From positions 4,159,501-4,223,500 of the forward strand of contig NZ_CP019687.1 of NCBI RefSeq assembly GCF_002003265.1: 64,000 nucleotides of DNA, given 5' to 3'. The first letter of the stretch is position 1; every line of letters starts with the position of its first letter. The DNA is from Paenibacillus larvae subsp. larvae. Its GTDB lineage: Bacteria; Bacillota; Bacilli; Paenibacillales; NBRC-103111. Positions 47,255 to 58,996 of the stretch are shown here, in pieces. Below the pieces are notes generated by a model that saw nothing but the letters and a program-made list of their open reading frames with translations, was not told where the DNA came from and did no database searches. The translations under genes were made by a program, and so were the position numbers.

Positions 47255-47550
47255 TCAGATTTGGCATCCTGTTGCTACAAAATATTTGGAAAAGGAATAG
47301 ACGCAGATCGTGTTCACTCCAAGTGCGTTTTGTTTCCTGGACGGCAAATCGGCCCAGTTCAAAGAAGGCTTCTCTCGGGGGCTGCTGCCGTCCAGTTCGG
47401 GTTCCCTCTGCCGGCATTGAGAAGCAGATGCGATTTTTTCTTTTGGCTTTGGCTGGCCAGACTGATCACTTTGTTTTTAAGTTCAAAAGGACTGAGCCCT
47501 TTAAAGCCGCGCTCCATTTCCCCGCTTTCTTTATCAGAATGATACGGCAT
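47255..47550 (-). pseudogene. Aspartate 4-decarboxylase/aminotransferase relic
   Basis: The minus strand begins at ATG 47550 with LSPFELKNKVISLASQS and LLNAGRGNPNWTAAAPE, the typical N-terminus of bifunctional aspartate 4-decarboxylase (AsdA, fold-type I PLP enzyme). One base off phase it continues REAFFELGRFAVQETKRTW, then jumps to VYSFSKYFVATG, the PLP-lysine motif that normally lies some 250 or more residues further on, and stops. So a frameshift and a large internal deletion remain of a roughly 530-residue gene. Nothing of the C-terminus is visible beyond it. Confidence 0.72.
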
Positions 47551-47788
47551 ATTGATAAAATGCTCCTTTACAGTTCAATTCGAATGATCAAGATTTACAA
47601 ATTATTGGAAAATACTCTGATTAGTATGTGATAAAGGATTTGATTTATTCCAATTATTTGGCACAATGCCAGCCGGAAGGAATATACTGATACCGGACTC
47701 AGCCCATAAACAAATAAGGAAGGGGAATTTGAGTGGTTTCTTCCATGGACTGGCAAGTTTTTTCTATAGGAAACAGGAGGGTATGAGT

Positions 47789-48013
47789 TTGGCTGTTTTC
47801 ATTTCGTTAAGGCAAATAAATGTCGATACCTTGAGTAAGGGCTGTACCATTTCCATTGGAAAAGTTGGCCAGACGGGATGGACACAAACCAGTAAAGTCA
47901 ACATGGGGAACGGGCAACTGTTCGGCACCAATCTGGAATGGGGATTTGTGAATAACCTGACTGATGCCGATGTGATGGATTTGCCAATAACGAATAAAAG
48001 GAGGATGGTTTGA
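47789..48013 (+). CDS. Small GerPA/GerPF-like protein A
   Basis: A 74-residue protein from TTG 47789; AGGAGGG lies at proper distance from this TTG but only one base from the nearby ATG 47783, and the paralogue at 48691 starts at the matching TTG. It reads LAVFISLRQINVDTLSKG, then ISIGKVGQTGWTQTSKVNMG, NGQLFGTNLEWGF and DADVMDLPI. The G-x-G, N-x-G and final D-x-D-x-x-D-x-P-I spacing resembles the small GerPA/GerPF spore-coat permeability proteins; this is a distant match by eye. No signal peptide. Its stop overlaps the next start (TTGA). Confidence 0.6.
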   Translation: MAVFISLRQINVDTLSKGCTISIGKVGQTGWTQTSKVNMGNGQLFGTNLEWGFVNNLTDADVMDLPITNKRRMV

Positions 48014-48540
48014 AATTGCCATACCAAAATGCAAGTGTTGTTTTTAACAAGCTTGTTGTGAACACAGTTGAAGACATTTCAGGCATTTTTATCGGGACTA
48101 ACCAGGCGATTGCATGGAGCAACTACCGCAAAAGCAACCAAGGATTTGGAAGTCTAAAGGAATCGGTTCTTATTAATGCAGTGAATGTTGTGAACGATCA
48201 AGACTTAATTGATGCATCGGTGAAAGATGTCAAGAATATAACGCTGGCAGAAGAAGGGCAGACATTGAAACAATGCGCAGTTGATTTTGAATCAATCAAT
48301 GCTATTTCTGTTCTCAATGGTTCAGCCATAGATATAGGTGAAAATAGTCAGATTGCCTGGAGCAGTTCCCATAAAAACAATTATGGAACAGGTAAAAGTT
48401 ATGGAAACAACCGGTTAAAACAAGTGGCTAACCAAGTTATAGACAATGATGTTATTGATGCTCATGTTGAAAATATCATTCAAAATTCAGAGTATACCGG
48501 GGGAGAAAACCAAGAAATCAGAGTTACTCAAAAGAAATAA
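48010..48540 (+). CDS. GerP-like protein B with duplicated domain
   Basis: A 176-residue protein from TTG 48010 (GGAGGATGGT upstream), coupled to the previous gene. It contains two copies of the same roughly 70-residue domain: copy 1 FNKLVVNTVEDISGIFIGTN, QAIAWSNYRKSNQGFGS and VVNDQDLIDA; copy 2 FESINAISVLNGSAIDIGEN, SQIAWSSSHKNNYGTGKSYG and VIDNDVIDA. Both align with the single-domain neighbours A and C. The family keeps an IG-x-x-xQ-xxW core and a terminal D-x-D/D-x-x-ID motif. Role unknown; spore surface is a guess from the gerP resemblance. Confidence 0.6.
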   Translation: MKLPYQNASVVFNKLVVNTVEDISGIFIGTNQAIAWSNYRKSNQGFGSLKESVLINAVNVVNDQDLIDASVKDVKNITLAEEGQTLKQCAVDFESINAISVLNGSAIDIGENSQIAWSSSHKNNYGTGKSYGNNRLKQVANQVIDNDVIDAHVENIIQNSEYTGGENQEIRVTQKK

Positions 48541-48690
48541 TACGCAGATAATGATGCCGGGCTCCATTTGACTAATAATATCCCTTTCGATAACCTTTAT
48601 TTGTTTAAACATTGAAGCGGTGGAGAAACATGCAACATTTGAAGCTGGGCGGAATACTATGCCTAAAAGATTCATATCGGGGGTGAGAGC

Positions 48691-48942
48691 TTGGCTGTTT
48701 TTATTTCATTCGCAGCAGGAGCGGTAAATGTCAATACCTTAAACAGGGGTTCCACCATATCTGTAGGAGAAGTTTCACAAACTGGCTGGAGTCAAAACGG
48801 CAAGACTAACTACGGAAACGGTCAATTATTTGGCTGCAACTTGGAGTTCGGTTTTCTGACAAATTTATGTGATAACGATATTCTGGATTCTCCAATCAAT
48901 GAAGCTCAGCCCTCGTCTACCATTCAAACCCAAACTTCGTAA
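48691..48942 (+). CDS. Small GerPA/GerPF-like protein C
   Basis: An 83-residue protein from TTG 48691 with GGGGGTGAG upstream. It is a close paralogue of protein A: LAVFISFAAGAVNVNTLNRG, STISVGEVSQTGWSQNGKTN, YGNGQLFGCNLEFGF, DNDILDSPINEA, then a Ser/Thr/Gln-rich tail. Third member of this run; it follows after a 150-base gap containing an 18-codon reading frame with a ribosome site (48630-48686). No membrane segment or signal peptide. Confidence 0.6.
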   Translation: MAVFISFAAGAVNVNTLNRGSTISVGEVSQTGWSQNGKTNYGNGQLFGCNLEFGFLTNLCDNDILDSPINEAQPSSTIQTQTS

Positions 48943-49030
48943 AGGGCTAAAATATCGGGGTTATAGGGGAATCACACTTTTTGGGTGATGATCATACTTT
49001 AAAGGAAAAAGCCCAGGAGATGGTGATTTC

Positions 49031-49267
49031 GTGAATAAAAAAGCACAGCTTGATCCATGCATTCGGTGTCATAAAATTCCCGAAGAAACTGACCGTTTTT
49101 GTACAGGATGCGGAGCCCCGTTACAAAATCGGTGTTCCGACGAACCAGGTTTATTAAAAAAAGGTTGTACTCACCTGAATCCCAGGAGTGCTGCATATTG
49201 CTCCAAATGCGGTTTACCAACAACATTCAAACTTTATGGACTCGTTGAAGCACAGCCTCGTAAATAA
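49031..49267 (+). CDS. Double zinc-ribbon small protein
   Basis: A 78-residue protein from GTG 49031 with CAGGAGATGG upstream. Cysteine pairs CIRC and CTGC (with RFC before) form one ribbon, and GCTHL with CSKCGLP the second, the zinc-ribbon 'zinc_ribbon_2/DZR' style. No other domain is present, so it may be a free-standing metal-binding protein or adaptor. It follows the gerP-like run after 88 bases on the same strand. Function unknown. Confidence 0.65.
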   Translation: MNKKAQLDPCIRCHKIPEETDRFCTGCGAPLQNRCSDEPGLLKKGCTHLNPRSAAYCSKCGLPTTFKLYGLVEAQPRK

Positions 49268-49435
49268 ATGCATCCTTCTCTATTTCAAACATCCTTGAAA
49301 TGATAACTTTATGTTCGCACGGTCGCGATACAATTTCTCTAATAGGCTTTCAATATACATTTAATATACATATGGAAACATCATTGTATGACTTATTTCC
49401 ATATGCTTATATAGCGACAAAGCATTAGCTTTCAG

Positions 49436-49470
49436 CCCTCCCGCTTACCGTACGTAGCCGGGAGGGTTTA
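49436..49470 (+). terminator. Terminator after the zinc-ribbon gene region
   Basis: CCCTCCCG and CGGGAGGG pair around a 15-base loop that contains GTACGTAG, followed by TTTATTTG. Confidence 0.7.
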
Positions 49471-50162
49471 TTTGTGTTCCAGAATGTAGTGTATATAGGG
49501 CGGTTTCCTGATTTCTAGGTAAAAACAACTGTTTTTAAGGATTTTCAGTCAAATTGAGGGTTCAACTTAGGTGAAAAATAGCTATACTCGTGAGGTTTCA
49601 GTTGTGTTAAAATGGAAATGATAATTCGTACTCAACTCTCCTATCGTTTTTGAACTGTGATACTTCATAAATAATTCAATTCGCAATTGTACCCTAATGT
49701 TTCAACTGGGTAGGTTAAGCCTACTAATTATAAGCAAGATTTGATTTTTCCTTTCGTAGTTTTTTGTTCACTTCTACTACTTTCCCCGTGTTTACTTATC
49801 CTTTATTTTTATCTAAAGGGAAATATAAGAAGGAAATGAAGGAAACTACGGTAAAGTTCTATTGATGCTTGACTTATTTCAATAAACGACTCCTGCATTT
49901 CTCCTCGAATCCTCTACACATACCTGCTATTTTTCAATACCATTGCTTCTTTGAACCTCTGCTAATAATTGGACAGATGAAATCGATAGAATTTCAACAG
50001 TCGAACGGATCATATGTTAGTATTGGGCGTAAAGCATGGATTATTTTTTCCATTGTAGAAGCATGTAAAGTACTCTAATACCCGCTCTTTCGCTTTTTAG
50101 CGTGTTTTTAAGCCTGATCCTTCATCAATTGAAAATGTAAGTGTCTCCAGAAATGAATGAAG

Positions 50163-50203
50163 AACCTCCGGAACCACTTTAATAGTGGAACTGGAGGTTT
50201 TTA
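50163..50203 (+). terminator. Strong orphan terminator upstream of the glucan synthase
   Basis: AACCTCCGGAACCACT and AGTGGAACTGGAGGTT form a long stem with minor mismatches around TTAAT, then TTTTTAT. Confidence 0.75.
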
Positions 50204-50371
50204 TATTTTTGACCAGATTTAAGCGGAAAAATACCGCTAAATTACTCTTTCCTTCAAGCCGAGATTTATAATTTACAACAAAACTGGGAATGTTTTAACT
50301 ATTATAATTAAACGCTGCAAAGTCTACAGTATCCCATCATTATTAATTTCTCACTTTCTTTGGGAGGACCT

Positions 50372-53300
50372 ATGAATCTACATACAGAACAACTTCGACA
50401 AAAAGCTCATGAACTTGCGCTGACCCATGAACCGTATATAAAGTGGGGGGCTTCAAAACGACTATGGCGCAATTTTATTGCGGATATCGAAAATTTACGC
50501 GCGTTCGTGCGCTCCCTCCAAGGGCGTCGCCCAAGTTGTTCACAACCGGCGGAAGAATGGTTCCTCGACCATGCGGAGTTCATTGAGGAACAGGGGCTGA
50601 TTATTCAACATCAGCTCACCCGGGGCTTTTTGCGGCGTTTGCCGTATCTGCGAAAAAGCGGCGAGCCGCGGATACTGTCCATTTGTATCGACTATCTTAA
50701 CCATGTGAACGGAAATTTAGAGGAGGACTCTTTTACTTCCTATATCAACTTTTATCAGGAAGTAACGGTTCTAACGATAGCTGAAGCATGGGCTATGCCG
50801 CTTATCATGAGAATTGCCTTGATACGGCGGCTGGCAGAAGTCATGGAACGGATTCGCGAACGGCAGGAGGTGTGTCATCTCGTCGAAAGGCTTCTGGAGC
50901 GAATCGAGAAGCCGAAGATAAATCCCGAGGTACTTAAGGATGCTCTTGAACAAGCAGGCCAAGATTTGCCGCTCTCTGGTCCGATGATCGTCCACTTGGT
51001 CAGCCATCTGCGCGAATGGGCAGATGATTCGGCGACGGTTCGTGAATGGCTGATGTGCAAATTGGAAAATGGTCCGGAAAGTTTAGACCGAATCGTCTCT
51101 TACGAGTATCAGCTTCAGGCCACGTATCAAATGGCAACAGCCAGCGCCATCAGCAGTCTGAGAAAAATTATCCGTTGGGAGTGGTGCGAATCATTCGAGA
51201 AAATTTGCCTGGTGGAAAATACGATGCGTCAAGAGAACTCGGACATATATCCAATGCTCGATGATTCCAGTCGCGATACGCTGAGAGTGCGCATTGAGAA
51301 ATTAGCCCGCCGCTTGCGTGTACCGGAAAATTTGGTTGCCAAACAAGCTGTAGAGCTTGCGGATAAGGAGTATAATCAAGCGTGTACAGAACGTGAACAA
51401 GCCCAACAAGCCTTAGAGAATGCGGAGAAGGGTAAAACAGAAGGAATTAGTGCGGATACGGATATTATGCCTCGTCAAGCGTTTATTGCTTATTACCTTC
51501 TTGAAGCAAATGGGATCAAAAAGCTGCAGCGAGCACTGAAACAATGCAGCAGCCCGCGGCGTTTGCCGCGTATATCGATATGGCAACGAGCAACTGGCAT
51601 GTATTTCGCCCTTCTGACAGGTTTGTTCATAATCGCCCTTTTCGGATTCGCTGTTTGGATCACCGGTGGTACAAGCTATACATTAATGGAGTGGCTGGTG
51701 ATTTTGCTTATGCTGTTATTACCTGTGAGCGAGTGGGCGGTCACGGGAATACACTGGATGATAGAGTGTACAAGCCGGCCTCAACCGCTGCTCCGTTATG
51801 ATTTCTCGCATGAAATACCTGCTGAAGCAACCACAATGGTCGTCATTCCTGTTATCTGGTCATCTGTCGAACAAGTGCGGGAAATGGCAGATCGATTGGA
51901 GCTTCATTATCTGGCGAACCGCCATTCGAATCTTCATTTTGCATTGCTGGGGGATTTTGTCGATGCCGGCACCGAGAGTCTTCCGCAGGATGACGCGATT
52001 GTGCAAGCTGCCCGAAGCAGTATTGAAAACTTAAACCGTATGTATTCCCATAAGGGCGGAAATAGTACATTTCACCTTTTTCAACGAAGCAGGTTATGGA
52101 ACCCGTCCGAAAAAGTCTGGATGGGGTGGGAACGCAAGCGGGGCAAATTGGTAGAGTTCGTCGAACTGCTTAAAGGACGAACAAATACGACGTATGACTA
52201 TGTAGTCGGAGAATCATCAATTCTTCCAAATATCCGTTATATCATTACGCTCGATGCGGATACACAGCTTCCAATAGGCAGTGCCCAGCGGATGATCGGT
52301 ACTCTGCATTTGCCTTATAACCGTCCTAGACTTAACCGTTCGCAGACACGGGTTGTTGAAGGGTACGGCGTGCTTCAGCCACGTATCGGTATCAGCCATG
52401 AATCAACCTTGCGTTCCCGCTTGGCCTATTTATGGTCAGGTGATCCCGGAATCGATCCTTATGCGTTTGCCGTTTCCGATCCATATCAGGACGGATTAGG
52501 GCAGGGGATTTTTACAGGTAAGGGAATATTCGACGTGAATGCATTCGCACAGGTCCTATGTGAACGTATCCCAGAGAATCGGGTCCTTAGCCACGATTTG
52601 CTGGAAGGCGGCTTTTTACGGGCAGGGTTGCTTTCGGACATTGAATTAATTGATGATCACCCTTCTCAGTTTAGTGCGTATCAGAGGAGACTGCACCGTT
52701 GGGTACGTGGTGACTGGCAGTTACTCCCATGGCTTTTTCCCACTGTATCCGACCGGCGGGGCAGGAGATCGCCGGTGGATTTGTCCGCTCTCACCCGGTG
52801 GCATATCATAGATAACCTGCGGCGCAGTTTATTGCCTCCGGCGTTATTTGCTTTACTGCTGTTGGGCATAAGCATACTTCCCGGATCACCCGAACGCTGG
52901 TTTGCTTTTGGATTCGTTACGCTTTTTTTGCCGATTATCCGTCAACTTGTATCGCTTAGACGGGCCATTCGGAGGCCCAGAAGCTTACTTTCTACTGTCT
53001 TGCAAGTTTTGGTAACCCTGTTGACTCTGCCTTTTCAAGCTGTTTTGATGCTTGATGCTATTGGTAGATCGTTATACCGATTATTCATATCCAAACGCCA
53101 TTTGCTTGAGTGGGTCAGTTCTGCAGAAATTGACCGCCGTGAAAGCGGAAGGCCGCATACTATGATCTTGGGTATGTACCGAGGATATGCATTGGTTGCT
53201 GTTTTTGCACTGGCAGTGTTGGCAGGCGGTGTTTCAGCGGTAAGGTGGACAGGATTAGTACTCTCTGTGTTATGGTTGTTTGCTCCGCTGGCAATTCGCT

Positions 53301-56300
53301 GGTTGGATAAACCCATCCAACGGGCGGAGCGGTCGTTCGAAGCGGATGAAGAGGAAAAGCTGCGGGTGCTGGCAAAAGAGATTTGGACATTCTTCGAGGA
53401 TTTTGTTACCCCTGAAGATCATTGGCTGCCGCCTGATAATGTTCAATTAGAACCACCAAATGGAGTTGCACATCGGACTTCGCCAACCAATATTGGGCTT
53501 TTTCTTGCATGTGCGCTTGCAGCGCGGGATTTCGGTTTCATCGATACGCCCGGATTAATTGAGCGTCTGGAGAGAACAATCGGTACGCTTGAACAAATGG
53601 ACAAATGGAACGGTCATCTTTACAACTGGTACGACACGATTACTTTAGAACCGTTGCATCCTCTATATGTTTCAACGGTGGATTCAGGCAACTTCGTCGG
53701 TTGTTTGATGACGGTTAAAGAGGGATTGGCCGAATGGCTTAAGACAGATTTTAATCTGGGCGGAAAACCGGAAACGTACGTGAAAGACCGAGATAAAGGG
53801 GGAGAAGAGTTAAATGTGGCATTCGCGGAAGAACTGATGATTTCAGAACAAAGTGAAAATAGGGCCAACACTTTGGGAGCATCAGAAGCAGGTCCCCGTG
53901 ATCGAGATAGGAAAAACCGTGATGCATCGGCAGAGAGCTGGCAAGTACGGGGACAAAATCTGATCAGCCGGATATCGTTATTGATTGATGAGACAGATTT
54001 TCGTCCGCTATACGACCACAAGACCAAGCTTTTCACATTGGGGTACCATGCCACACTGCAGGAACGCGATAAGATCCTGTATGACCTTATGGCGTCAGAA
54101 GCTAGACAGACAAGCTTTATTGCCATTGCCCTCGGCCAAGTGTCTATAGCTCATTGGCATGCGCTTGGTCGGACAATGACCAGATTCGGAAATCGCTCGG
54201 CGCTTCTCTCTTGGTCCGGAACTATGTTTGAATATTTGATGCCTTGGCTCATAATGCGTACTTACAGGAATACGGTATGGGACAGCACCTACCGCACTGT
54301 AGTAAAACGGCAGATCGGGTACGCTCATGGCCGGGGGTTCCATTTGGTATATCCGAATCCGGTTATTACGCGTTTGATTACCAGATGAACTATCAATATC
54401 GGGCATTTGGAGTTCCCGGTCTTGGTTTTAAACGCGGTCTGGAGCAAGATTTAGTCGTGGCGCCGTATGCAGCTATTCTGGCTTTACCATATGCCAAGCG
54501 TCAAGGACTTAAAAATTTGCGAAAAATGAAGGAGCTTGGGGCACACGGTAAGTATGGTTTCTATGAAGCGATTGATTTCACCTCAGAACGGATGCCAAAA
54601 AATCAGAGCTACATGGTCATACGCAGTTTTATGGCACACCATCAGGGTATGAGTTTGCTTGCCCTTGCCAACATACTGCTGCAGGACAAGATGATCGAAC
54701 GCTTTCACCGTGACAAGCGTGTGCAAGCGGCCGAACTGCTTCTGCAGGAACATATTCCTGTGCGCCCCAAAATCATTAGGCACCCTGCAATGGCCCGCAA
54801 ATATGGACCTGATACAATACCGGAACAAAATGACGTAATGCGGGAATACCTCTCGGCAGACACGCTTACTCCGGAAGTATGCATCCTTTCGAACGGTACC
54901 TTTACGACTGTTGTATCGGGCAGCGGCGGCGGGTTCAGCCGATTTGCAGGTTTGGCCGTCTCTCGTTGGCGGGAGGATCCGGTATTGGACGATTGGGGGA
55001 GTTACATCTATATCCGCGATGTATCACATGATATAGTATGGTCTCCGTCGTTTCAACCGTGCCGTGTTCCGTCTTCTGAACAGCGCATACAATTTTCCCT
55101 TGATCGGGCTGCATTTATGCGCGTGGACGGGGACGTGCAGACAAGCCTGGAAGTATGCGTTTCGCCAGAATGGAATGCGGAAGTCCGCCGATTAACACTT
55201 ACCAATTCAGGGAATGAAACCAAGATCATGGAGGTTACAACGTTTACTGAACTGGCCTTGGCACCCCCAATAGCGGATGATGCCCATCCTACCTTCAGCA
55301 AATTGTTTATCCAAACGGAATATGCGGATGAAGCCGAATGTCTCCTTGCCCGCAGAAGGCCTCGTCAGGAAAGTGAGACACCGATTTGGGCGGCACATTC
55401 ACTTATAGCGGAAGGAGGAGGGTTCGGACCGGCGGAATATGAGACCGACCGATCTGCCTTTATTGGCCGGGGGCACAGCATCTCTAAGCCGCAAGGGATC
55501 CGCTCCCGTCTCTGTGCTAACGTGGGTTCCGTAGCGGACCCGGCCTTTATCATGAGACGGCAGATCAGAATCAGGCCCGGCGAACAGATTCAATTGTTCG
55601 CTGTGACAAGCGTTGCAGATTCTAAAGATGAAGCGATCAGTATCGTTCGCCGGTTTACAGGGAACCAAATGGTGGAACGGACATTCCAGCTTGCATGGAA
55701 TCGCAGTCAAATCGAGCTTAGGCATTTGCATATATCTGCCGAAGAGGCGGCGGACTTTCTAACTTTTGCAGGTCAGGTGCTGTATACTCCGCCGATGAGG
55801 GAAGAACAGAAGGAAAGAATCATTGGGAATAGAAAAGGACAATCCGGCCTCTGGGCACACGGAATATCCGGGGACCACCCGATCGTCCTTGTTAGGATTG
55901 AGGATCAGGTCAATATAAAATTTATTGTCAAGCTGCTGACAGGGCACGAATATTTACGCCGCCTGGGGTTACTTTTCGATTTGGTCATTCTAAACGAATC
56001 GGAGGGAGGATACCAGCAGGATTTGCAGGAAGCACTGCGCAGTACAGTAGAAAACGGCATAGACCGGCATGGAGGAGTCTTTATCCTTAATGCCAATCAG
56101 CTGCCTGATGAAGATAAGACATTACTGCTTGCAACAGCCCGTATGATACTTTACGCGGGCGGACCGAGTCTGAAGAAGCAGCTTAAGCTGCCGCAGCCGA
56201 ATAAAGACTTGCCGCCTCCGCTTATGGTGACAGAAACGTCAAACAGGTTCGGAAATTCGGTTCCGGAGGACGGACGCCATTTGATGTTCTTTAACGGTTG

Positions 56301-58767
56301 GGGAGGATTTTCACCCGATGGCCGGGAATATCGGATCGTAATCAAAAACGGGAATCATCTGCCGGCGCCATGGATCAATGTGATGGCCAATCCGCGCTTT
56401 GGCTGCCTTATTTCCGAGCACGGAACGGGCTATACCTGGTGGCGCAACAGCCGCGAGTGCAAGCTAACGCCATGGTCAAACGACCCTGTACTCGATCCGC
56501 CTGGCGAAGTTTGTTATTTACGGGACGAAGAGAGTGGTGAAATCTGGACGGCAACTCCATTTGGCGTACAGATTGATCCGTCCTATATGATTTCGCACGG
56601 GCGGGGATTTACGCGGTTTCATCATGAGAGACGCGGGATCAAGCAGGAAATGACTGTATTTGTTCCTCTCGATGATCCGGTCAAGGTGATCAGGCTGCGG
56701 TTGCAAAACACGACTTCCAGGCAGAGAAGCCTTTCCGTCACTTATTACGCGGAATGGGTACTGGGTGTAAGTCGTCAGGCGAATGCCCCTTTTATCGTTA
56801 CGGAATGGAACGAACCGGCCCAAATGCTGCTGGCCCGCAATGCTTATCAGGAGTCATTCCGCGAGGCGGCAGCCTTTCTGGGATTATATTTGCTGCCTGA
56901 ATCCTCTGAGGAATCTCCAGAACACGGGGGGCACCGGATCACTCGGGTTGAGCCTGATGATCTGTCTTGGACAGCAGACCGCAATGAATTTCTGGGACGG
57001 AACGGCACATTTGAAAATCCCGCTTCGCTTAGCCGTGAGCGCCTGTCCGGAACAACCGGACCTCTTCATGATACCTGCGGTGCAGTACAGGCCAAGCTGA
57101 CGCTGGAGCCTGGTGCCGAACGAACCGTCTGTATTCTGTTAGGCTGTGAATATTCGAACGACGCCGCCGTAAAACTGGCACATACTTACAGCCAAGCCCG
57201 TGTTAGCGGGCAATCATTATCACTGGTACGAAAATTCTGGGATGATGTACTGGACCAGATCTCGGTTTCTACGCCGTGCCGGGAGATGGATGTGCTCTTA
57301 AACGGGTGGTTGATTTACCAGACGCTAAGCTGCAGAATGTGGGCCAGATCGGCCTTTTATCAGGCCGGAGGGGCATACGGCTTCCGCGATCAGCTCCAGG
57401 ATTCGTTGTCCCTTCTGCACACCCGGCCCGACCTCACACGGGCACAAATTTTACTCCATGCCGCCCATCAATATGAGGAAGGAGATGTGCAGCACTGGTG
57501 GCATGAAGAAACGGAACGCGGTATCCGTACATTTTTCTCGGACGATTTACTGTGGCTGCCGTATGCGGCCTCGCGTTACGTTGAGCATACGGGGGATGAC
57601 AGCATACTTGAAGAAATAGTGCCGTTTCTTCACAGTGAGCCATTGCGGGAAGAGGAGTATGAACGCTATGAGCAAACCCAAGTGTCTGAACAAAAAGGAA
57701 ACATAATGGATCACTGCTTGCGGGCCATTGACAAGGCCCTGGAACGCTTTGGCGAACATGGGTTGCCTCTGATCGGAATCGGAGATTGGAACGACGGTAT
57801 GAATCTTGTTGGAGCAAAGGGCCGCGGCGAGAGTGTATGGCTCGGATGGTTTCTTTGCGAAATATTGGGCCGGTTTATGGATTTGTGCAGGGAACGCGGT
57901 GAACTGGCACGGACAAGCCGTTATGAGGATGTAAGAGAGAAGCTTGTCTCTTCACTAGGCGAGCATGCCTGGGATGGTCAATGGTTCCGCCGTGCATTTA
58001 CCGATGCCGGACAATGGCTCGGTTCTATCCATAATCAGGAATGCCGTATAGATGCTATTGCCCAGTCATGGTCGGTTATATCCGGGGCAGCGCCAAGGAA
58101 CAAGGCTCTGCAGGCGATGCAGGCATTTGACCGGGAACTTGTTGACCGTGAGCTTTCCGTCGCCTATCTCCTGAGGCCGCCTTTTGACCGCATGGATCCA
58201 AGTCCCGGTTACATTCAGGGCTATCCGCCCGGAATCCGTGAGAATGGGGCGCAGTATACACACGGGGTCATATGGAGCATTATTGCTTGGTGCCGGCTTG
58301 GGAACGGAGACAAGGCATTTGAGCTGTTTCACCTGTTGAATCCGTTAAATCACACCCGCACACCTAATGAAGTCCGGAAGTATGCAGGTGAACCGTATGT
58401 TATGGCGGCAGACGTTTATACGGCCGATCCTCACAAAGGACACGCCGGCTGGACTTGGTATACCGGTGCCGCGGGCTGGATGTATCAAGCCGGGATTGAA
58501 TGGATTCTCGGACTTCGCAGACGTGGAAGCCGGTTGTACATGAACCCATGTATACCTTGCGAATGGCCGGAGTTTTCCGTTCAATACCGTTACGGCGAAA
58601 CATACTATCGCATCAAAGTCAACAATCCATTGCGCAAGTCTAATGGAGTGACCGCTATGCAAATGGATGGACAACATGCAGTCCTGAATGAAAACAGTGA
58701 AAAAGACGGCTGCTATGTTGAATTGTGCGATGACAAGAGTGTTCATCATATTGATGTAACGATGTAA
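50372..58767 (+). pseudogene. Cyclic beta-1,2-glucan synthase-like enzyme (GT84-GH94), one frameshift
   Basis: With one base restored this is a 2,798-residue NdvB/ChvB-type enzyme, which builds beta-1,2-glucan from UDP-glucose, cyclises it and trims it. ATG 50372 follows TGGGAGGACCT. N-terminal helical part; transmembrane helices near residues 410-465; then a processive glycosyltransferase with LDADTQLPIGSA (DxD), SHDLLEGGFLRAG and YQRRLHRWVRGDWQ (QxxRW); more helices about 825-1000; glucoamylase-like region with YQYRAFGVPGLG; two GH94-type phosphorylase modules with YLRDEESGEIW and the catalytic-Asp motif GIGDWNDGMNLVG. The frame breaks after KRQIGYAHGR at a run of five G (54333-54337); one added G rejoins GVPFGISESGYYAF. 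All motifs on both sides are intact, so a read error is plausible. Terminator behind. Confidence 0.87.
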
Positions 58768-58798
58768 GGTAAACGATATAACGTAAATATATGTATAC

Positions 58799-58837
58799 GC
58801 CCTTCTGAGTAAATTTCTAAGCAGAAGGGCTTTTTTG
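58799..58837 (+). terminator. Terminator after the glucan synthase
   Basis: GCCCTTCTG and CAGAAGGGC pair around a 14-base loop, followed by TTTTTT. Confidence 0.85.
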
Positions 58838-58996
58838 TTAGAAAATATGCAGGAATTTCCCAAAGATGTAACATTTTTAACTCCCCAATCAAAGCAAAAT
58901 TTGGTAAGGTACTACATATAATTTCAAAGATTTAGGGAAAAGGAGGGGCGAAGTTTACCCAATATCTCAAATTGAAAAGGAGTGGGAGTTCATTAT

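Larger units (their letters stand above)
49268..50371. other. 1.1-kb AT-rich gene-free interval
   Basis: No reading frame here has a ribosome site and recognisable protein. It holds two terminators (49436-49470 and 50163-50203) and AT-rich sequence. The second terminator, facing the plus strand, has no gene I can name in front of it, which hints at an unrecognised small RNA or decayed gene between about 49500 and 50160. The stretch 50210-50371 would contain the glucan synthase promoter. Confidence 0.5.

Noticed and set aside
49869-50078. A 69-residue plus-strand frame in the gene-free interval
   Set aside because: No ribosome site, odd composition, no similarity to anything I recognise; probably chance in AT-rich DNA.
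54244-58767. Second half of the glucan synthase as an independent gene from ATG 54244
   Set aside because: The first about 48 residues of that frame overlap the correct reading of the upstream half and are out of phase with family sequence; one base restores a single protein.
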